Source of the DNA: Thermodesulfovibrionia bacterium
Lineage (GTDB): Bacteria > Nitrospirota > Thermodesulfovibrionia > UBA6902
DNA: 42,078 bases
Direction: 5' to 3'
Assembly (NCBI GenBank): GCA_945788685.1
Contig: CALZMZ010000013.1
Coordinates: 1 to 42,078 of the forward strand
The notes beneath the pieces are model-generated. The model made no database searches. It was not told where the DNA came from and worked only from the letters and a program-made list of their open reading frames with translations. This document shows positions 36,466-42,078 of the stretch, piece by piece (within the stretch, counting starts at the first letter, position 1; every line of letters starts with the position of its first letter). The position numbers and the translations under genes are program-made.

Positions 36466-37971
36466 ATGCAAAGTGTAGATTCAGTAATTGATAATGTAAA
36501 AAATCTGCCGTCCCTGCCTGCGATAGCGCTAAGAATAATTCAGGAGATCAAAAAAGACAAGATTTCCAATAACTCACTGGCCGAGATAATTTCATATGAT
36601 CCTGCATTAACAACCAAGATTCTTAAGATCGCCAACTCCTCTTTTTACGCTATCTCCAGCGGGGTTGAATCCATTGACAGGGCAGTCCAGATTCTTGGAC
36701 AGGAAGCACTGAAAAACATTGCGCTCTCGTTTGTAATCGTAAAGGGTCTTAAGAGAAACAATGTAGACAATTTTGACCATGAATTCTTCTGGAAGAGGTC
36801 AATTACTGCAGCAGTGAGTGCTGAAATGCTTGCATCCAGATTAAATGGAAAACGGGAAGATACGTTTGTAATTCCCCTTTTGATGGACATCGGTGCACTT
36901 GTGATGTACATGATTAATCCCCATGAATATTTCAAGGTCTTTGATGAGAAAAGGGTGTCTGGCTTAACAACTGTTGAGGCGGAAAAAAAATTATTAGGTT
37001 ATGACCATCAGGAGCTTGGCAGCAGCATATTGATGAAATGGAAAATACCGGACAACATCTCCCAGCCAATAGCCTATCATCATGACCCTGAGAACTGTCC
37101 TCCGGATATAAAGGACGTGGTAGAAATCCTGCAATTGGCTGATATAGCATCGTCTGTATACCATAGCAGCAACAGCACACAGAAAATGGGTCAATTCAGG
37201 AAATTATTAAAAGAGAAACTGAAGATCAGTGATGAAGAAGTAGGTGATTTTATCGATGGAATCGCAGAAAAGACAATAGAGGTACTGGGTACTTTTGAGA
37301 TCGATCCGGGAGATATGAAGCCGTACTCGCAAATACTTGAAGAAGCCAACACAGAGCTCGGTAAGATGAATCTTTCATACGAGCAGCTGGTAATGGAATT
37401 AAAACAGGAAAAAAACAAAGTGGAAATTCTTGCCAGGGACCTGAAGGGTGCAAATGACAAACTTAGGGGCCTGGCTTTTGAAGACGGGCTTACACAGCTT
37501 TTTAATCACAGATATTTTCAGGACCACCTGGAACGTGAGATTAGCAGGATTGACAGGTATTCCCATCTCCTGTCGCTCATAATGATTGATATTGATCACT
37601 TTAAAACGTTCAATGATACATATGGACATCAACAGGGTGACACCGTGTTGAGGGCGGTTGCCGAAGTATTAAATAACTCAATAAGGAGACCTGACATTGC
37701 GGCAAGGTACGGAGGAGAGGAGTTTGCGATCATACTTCCCGAGACAAACCTGAAAGGCGCCCTTGTTCTGGCAGAAAGAATAAGGCAGTTTGTTGAAGAT
37801 CTGGAAATAAAGATTGATAATCAGGCCCTGAAAGTAACAATAAGTCTTGGCATTACCTTCTATGATCCAGCAAAGGGGAGGAAAAAGAAGGAAGAAATAA
37901 TCGAGTCTGCTGACAAGGCACTGTATAACTCCAAAAACACAGGCAGAAACAAGCTGAGCATAGCCCAGTAA
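36466..37971 (+). CDS. HDOD domain + GGDEF diguanylate cyclase
   Basis: N-terminal HDOD (NLPSLPAIALRIIQEIKKDKISNNSLAEIISYDPALTTKILKIANSSFY); C-terminal RRPDIAARYGGEEFAIILPE with RxxD I-site. Confidence 0.93.
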   Translation: MQSVDSVIDNVKNLPSLPAIALRIIQEIKKDKISNNSLAEIISYDPALTTKILKIANSSFYAISSGVESIDRAVQILGQEALKNIALSFVIVKGLKRNNVDNFDHEFFWKRSITAAVSAEMLASRLNGKREDTFVIPLLMDIGALVMYMINPHEYFKVFDEKRVSGLTTVEAEKKLLGYDHQELGSSILMKWKIPDNISQPIAYHHDPENCPPDIKDVVEILQLADIASSVYHSSNSTQKMGQFRKLLKEKLKISDEEVGDFIDGIAEKTIEVLGTFEIDPGDMKPYSQILEEANTELGKMNLSYEQLVMELKQEKNKVEILARDLKGANDKLRGLAFEDGLTQLFNHRYFQDHLEREISRIDRYSHLLSLIMIDIDHFKTFNDTYGHQQGDTVLRAVAEVLNNSIRRPDIAARYGGEEFAIILPETNLKGALVLAERIRQFVEDLEIKIDNQALKVTISLGITFYDPAKGRKKKEEIIESADKALYNSKNTGRNKLSIAQ

Positions 37972-38045
37972 GCAGGATTATAACGTGTCGTAATCACAAA
38001 AAGCATTACATTAACTGTACACAATTCCCTGACTCAGTCCTGAGC

Positions 38046-38240
38046 AATGACAAATCTCAAAGCCCCAATATCAAATCAAATCCAAATGTAGAAATGTCAA
38101 AACAAACTGCACACCAGTACATCCTGAAGTAAAACACATTTTATTGTCAGGAAGTAATCCTGGTCACCTCTATTAAAAGCTATATTTTGATATTGTGATT
38201 TTGACATTCATTTAGCATTTGAGCTTTGAGATTTGTCATT
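38046..38240. repeat. large intergenic inverted repeat upstream of carB (17-bp outer arms)
   Basis: AATGACAAATCTCAAAG (38046-38062) / CTTTGAGATTTGTCATT (38224-38240); inner pairs CAATATCAAA/TTTGATATTG and AATGTCAAAA/TTTTGACATT. Confidence 0.75.
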
Positions 38241-38369
38241 TGGATTGTTATATATATTTTTCACGAAAAATGTTTAATTCCTGCTATGATTATATTATCT
38301 TTTCCAACGATTAAACAGCTTTAATTTGTCTGAAATCAGATAATAAACTTTACTGTAAGGAGGAAGTCT

Positions 38370-41300
38370 ATGCCCAGACGTGACGACATCAAAAAGGTGA
38401 TGATCATCGGTTCAGGACCAATAGTAATAGGTCAGGCTTGTGAGTTTGACTATTCAGGGACACAGGCCTGCAAGGCCCTGAGAAATCTGGGGTATGAGAT
38501 AGTCCTCGTCAACTCCAATCCGGCCACCATCATGACCGATCCGGGCATAGCTGACGTTACATATATTGAGCCCCTTACCCTTGAATACATGACCGATATC
38601 ATCGAAAAGGAGCGTCCCGATGCGTTGCTTCCCAATCTTGGAGGCCAGACAGGACTGAACCTTTCATCAGAGCTTGCCAAAACAGGAGTGCTCGATAAAT
38701 ACGGCGTAAAGGTGATAGGTGTCAATATTGATGCCATTAAGAGAGGTGAAGACCGCCAGGAATTTAAAGATACTATGGAGCGTCTGGGCATTGAAATGCC
38801 AAAGAGCGAAATTGCTGAATCAGTCGAAGAAGCGGAAAAGATTGTTGAGGAACTGGGCTTCCCGGTTGTGATCAGGCCTGCCTATACCATGGGCGGTACC
38901 GGAGGAGGCCACGTCTATAACCTCGAAGAACTGCGGACCGTAGTTAACCGGGGGTTATCTGTCAGTCTTGTGCATCAGGTGCTAGTTGAAGAGTCAGTGA
39001 TTGGCTGGGAAGAGCTGGAGCTGGAGGTTGTACGTGATGCAAAGAACCAGAAAATAACCGTCTGCTTTATAGAAAACGTCGATGCCATGGGAGTGCATAC
39101 CGGTGATTCCTATTGCACAGCGCCCATGCTGACCATTTCACCTGAACTGCAGGAGCGTCTGCAGAAATATTCCTACGATATCGTCGATGCGATTGAGGTT
39201 ATCGGCGGCACCAATGTTCAGTTTGCCCATAATCCTGAAACAGGCAGGGTAGTTGTAATAGAGATCAATCCAAGGACCTCGCGTTCATCAGCTCTGGCTT
39301 CAAAGGCCACAGGATTTCCCATAGCCCTGGTCTCATCAATGCTTGCAGGAGGGCTTACCATGGATGAGATCCCCTACTGGAGGGACGGCACGCTTGAAAA
39401 ATATACTCCTTCGGGAGATTATGTTGTAGTTAAATTTGCAAGGTGGGCATTTGAAAAATTCAAGGGCGTTGAAGACAAGCTGGGCACCCAGATGAAGGCT
39501 GTTGGAGAAGTCATGAGTATCGGGAAAAACTATAAGGAGGCATTTCAAAAATCGATCCGTTCTCTTGAGAACGGGCGACACGGGCTTGGCTTTGCAAATG
39601 ACTTTAATGATACATCACTGAGTGACCTCATGGACATGCTACTGGAGCCGTCCAGCGAACGTCAGTTTATCATGTACGAAGCGCTGAGAAAAGGCGCTGA
39701 CATAGATGATCTGCATGATAAGACATATATTAAAAGGTGGTTTATCGAGCAGATGAAAGAGCTGGTGGACCTTGAAGAAAATCTGTTGCAGCATAAGGGC
39801 AAGATGCCGCCCGATGACCTCCTGGTCCAGGCCAAGAAGGATGGTTTTGCGGACAGATATCTTTCTAAGATACTTGGAGTCTCTGAAAAGGATATCCGTA
39901 TAAAAAGAAGCTCGCTCGGAATGGTAGAGGGATGGGAGCCTGTACCGGTAAGCGGAGTGGAAAATGCTGCCTATTATTTTTCAACGTATAATGCTCCCGA
40001 CAAAGTTGATGTGAGTTCAGACCGTAAGATCATGGTACTCGGCGGCGGCCCCAATCGTATCGGACAGGGAATTGAGTTTGATTACTGCTGCGTGCATACG
40101 GCCTTTACCCTTCGGGATGAAGGGTATGAGACAGTGATGGTCAACTGCAATCCCGAGACAGTGTCAACTGACTATGACACATCGGATAAACTTTACTTTG
40201 AACCCTTGACAGTTGAAGATGTCCTTGCGATCTATGAAAAGGAAAAGCCCGAGGGCGTTGTTGTTCAGTTTGGGGGACAGACCCCTTTGAACATAGCGGC
40301 AGAGCTTGAAGCCAATGGAGTAAAGATTCTCGGAACCAGTCCTGAAACAATCGACCTTGCGGAAGACCGCGACCGGTTCCGTAAGATCATGGAAGACCTG
40401 AACATACCCCAGGCAAAGTCAGGGATGGCCGGAAGTGTTGATGAGGCATTTGACGTTGCTGAAAGGATAGGGTATCCGCTCATTGTCCGGCCGTCATATG
40501 TTCTTGGAGGACGTGCCATGGAAGTAGTGTATGACAAAGAGATGCTGCAGGAATATGTTTCTGCAGCGGTGGACATGTCGCCGGAACGGCCTATCCTGAT
40601 TGAACAGTTTCTGGAAAATGCAATAGAAGCTGAAGCCGATGCAATATCTGATGGCACTGACGCCTTTGTGCCTGCAGTTATGGAGCACATCGAACTTGCG
40701 GGGGTCCACTCAGGTGATTCAGCCTGTGTAATACCTCCTGTCAGTATTGCTCAGGAGCATATCAACACAATTGAGGAATATACCAAAAAGATAGCGGTAA
40801 AATTAAATGTTATTGGGCTGATGAATATTCAATATGCCATTGCAGATGATGTTGTCTATGTACTTGAAGCAAATCCCAGGGCCAGCCGTACTGTTCCTCT
40901 CGTAAGCAAGGTATGTAATATACCGATGGCCCGATATGCCACACAGATCATGCTTGGGAAAAAATTAAGTGACCTCCATCTCTCACACAAAATAATTCCG
41001 CATTATGGTGTGAAGGAGTCTGTTTTTCCGTTCAACATGTTTCCTGAGGTAGACCCCCTGCTCGGCCCTGAGATGCGTTCTACCGGAGAAGTACTGGGTA
41101 TGGCCGGTCATTCAGGACGGGCCTTTTACAAGGCACAGGAGGCCACAAAGCTGAAACTCCCCCTGGAAGGGGCGGTCCTGATATCTGTGTCCAGACGGGA
41201 CAGGGCAGGTGTGATCAAAGCAGCACAGGAATTTAAAAAGGCCGGTTTTACCATTAGGGCCACAAAGGGGACATATAATTATCTGGCTGACAATGGAATA

Positions 41301-41570
41301 AAATCCGAAGAAATTCTGAAACTCCATGAAGGACGTCCTAATCTGATAGACGCAATTGAAAATGGTGAAATACAACTTGTGGTCAACACACCAATCGGCA
41401 AACGCAGTGCCATAGATGACTCTTACATCCGCAAGGCAGCGATAAAGCATAGCTTGCCTTACATTACCTCCACTGCTGCTGCTGTCGCTGCAGCCAGGGG
41501 GATTGCCGCATGCCGTGAGAAGAAAAGCGGGATCAAAAGTCTTCAGGAATATCATGCGGATATAACTTAG
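38370..41570 (+). CDS. carB: carbamoyl-phosphate synthase large subunit
   Basis: MPRRDDIKKVMIIGSGPIVIGQACEFDYSGTQACKALR...; two ATP-grasp halves; C-terminal MGS-like domain; 1066 aa. Confidence 0.98.
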   Translation: MPRRDDIKKVMIIGSGPIVIGQACEFDYSGTQACKALRNLGYEIVLVNSNPATIMTDPGIADVTYIEPLTLEYMTDIIEKERPDALLPNLGGQTGLNLSSELAKTGVLDKYGVKVIGVNIDAIKRGEDRQEFKDTMERLGIEMPKSEIAESVEEAEKIVEELGFPVVIRPAYTMGGTGGGHVYNLEELRTVVNRGLSVSLVHQVLVEESVIGWEELELEVVRDAKNQKITVCFIENVDAMGVHTGDSYCTAPMLTISPELQERLQKYSYDIVDAIEVIGGTNVQFAHNPETGRVVVIEINPRTSRSSALASKATGFPIALVSSMLAGGLTMDEIPYWRDGTLEKYTPSGDYVVVKFARWAFEKFKGVEDKLGTQMKAVGEVMSIGKNYKEAFQKSIRSLENGRHGLGFANDFNDTSLSDLMDMLLEPSSERQFIMYEALRKGADIDDLHDKTYIKRWFIEQMKELVDLEENLLQHKGKMPPDDLLVQAKKDGFADRYLSKILGVSEKDIRIKRSSLGMVEGWEPVPVSGVENAAYYFSTYNAPDKVDVSSDRKIMVLGGGPNRIGQGIEFDYCCVHTAFTLRDEGYETVMVNCNPETVSTDYDTSDKLYFEPLTVEDVLAIYEKEKPEGVVVQFGGQTPLNIAAELEANGVKILGTSPETIDLAEDRDRFRKIMEDLNIPQAKSGMAGSVDEAFDVAERIGYPLIVRPSYVLGGRAMEVVYDKEMLQEYVSAAVDMSPERPILIEQFLENAIEAEADAISDGTDAFVPAVMEHIELAGVHSGDSACVIPPVSIAQEHINTIEEYTKKIAVKLNVIGLMNIQYAIADDVVYVLEANPRASRTVPLVSKVCNIPMARYATQIMLGKKLSDLHLSHKIIPHYGVKESVFPFNMFPEVDPLLGPEMRSTGEVLGMAGHSGRAFYKAQEATKLKLPLEGAVLISVSRRDRAGVIKAAQEFKKAGFTIRATKGTYNYLADNGIKSEEILKLHEGRPNLIDAIENGEIQLVVNTPIGKRSAIDDSYIRKAAIKHSLPYITSTAAAVAAARGIAACREKKSGIKSLQEYHADIT

Positions 41571-41872
41571 AAGATGTTACTGAGTGGTGATTGTATATAA
41601 ATATTAGCGATCCTCAATTATTCTGATTTTTCAAGATAAATCAGATTAATCAGTGAAATGGGGTGAGGTTGGATTCCGTTAATTTCTTTAAGAAATTATC
41701 ATTATTATAATAAGGTGTCTTTTCAGTCAATATTTATATTGTAGCAGTGCAATATTTAAGTTTAAGCCCTATCTCCGAATGCACGTGTTTTTATTCTTTA
41801 ATACCTAATGTTCAATGCATTTATTGCCGATTAAAAAACATCAACAATACTTATGAGGAGGAAAATTTATTT

Positions 41873-42078
41873 ATGTCATCGATATTATCTCAGTGTCCTT
41901 CATGTGGTCGTCAAGACATCGATCTTGAAAAGCAATGTGAATGTGGATTTAGTGATAAATCTATTATTGAGAACCTTGAAAAGAAAAGTAGGGATACAGT
42001 CAAAAAAAATCCCATAAAAAAAGTTGATAAACCAGAAAAAAACAATCTTAACAATCTCGTTTTAAAAGAAATTGATTC
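41873..42078 (+). CDS. zinc-ribbon-containing protein, N-terminal fragment (runs off window)
   Basis: MSSILSQCPSCGRQDIDLEKQCECGFSDKSIIENLEKKSRD...; GAGGAGG Shine-Dalgarno upstream. CPSC/CECG zinc-ligand pattern. Confidence 0.65.
   Translation, partial: MSSILSQCPSCGRQDIDLEKQCECGFSDKSIIENLEKKSRDTVKKNPIKKVDKPEKNNLNNLVLKEID

Overview
The window is a bacterial chromosome segment dominated by a large alpha-glucan (glycogen/starch-like) locus of about 29 kb (7.5-36.3 kb). It encodes MalQ, a GH57/DUF3536 protein, a DUF4912-GT4 fusion, two GH57 branching-enzyme-type proteins, a glucan water dikinase (GWD-like, split by a +1 frame change), a TIM-barrel isomerase, a GH13 hydrolase, a GT5 glycogen synthase, a stand-alone DUF4912 protein and GlgB. 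c-di-GMP genes lie on both sides: an HD-GYP protein, a pseudo-REC-PilZ protein and an HDOD-GGDEF protein. Housekeeping and accessory genes include SRAP, DUF456, RluA, LOG, FadL, cytochrome P460, an antiporter and CarB. An AT-rich minus-strand island at 24.2-28.2 kb carries a serine hydrolase, two GNATs, a methyltransferase and an AhpD-like gene. The most notable items are: (1) the AhpD-like gene, not in the ORF track, has an in-frame TGA at the second redox cysteine (GCYP-U) followed by a bacterial-SECIS-like hairpin, but also a TAA two codons later; (2) a bacterial GWD with two CBM45-like repeats inside a glycogen locus, split at AAC-UGA-C; (3) duplicated DUF4912/GH57 modules and Lys/Arg-rich tails on several glucan enzymes; (4) a 21-codon remnant of a second HD-GYP gene just after rluA; (5) several dispersed inverted-repeat families, one with a compensatory base-pair change. 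All assignments are by eye from sequence; no searches were run.
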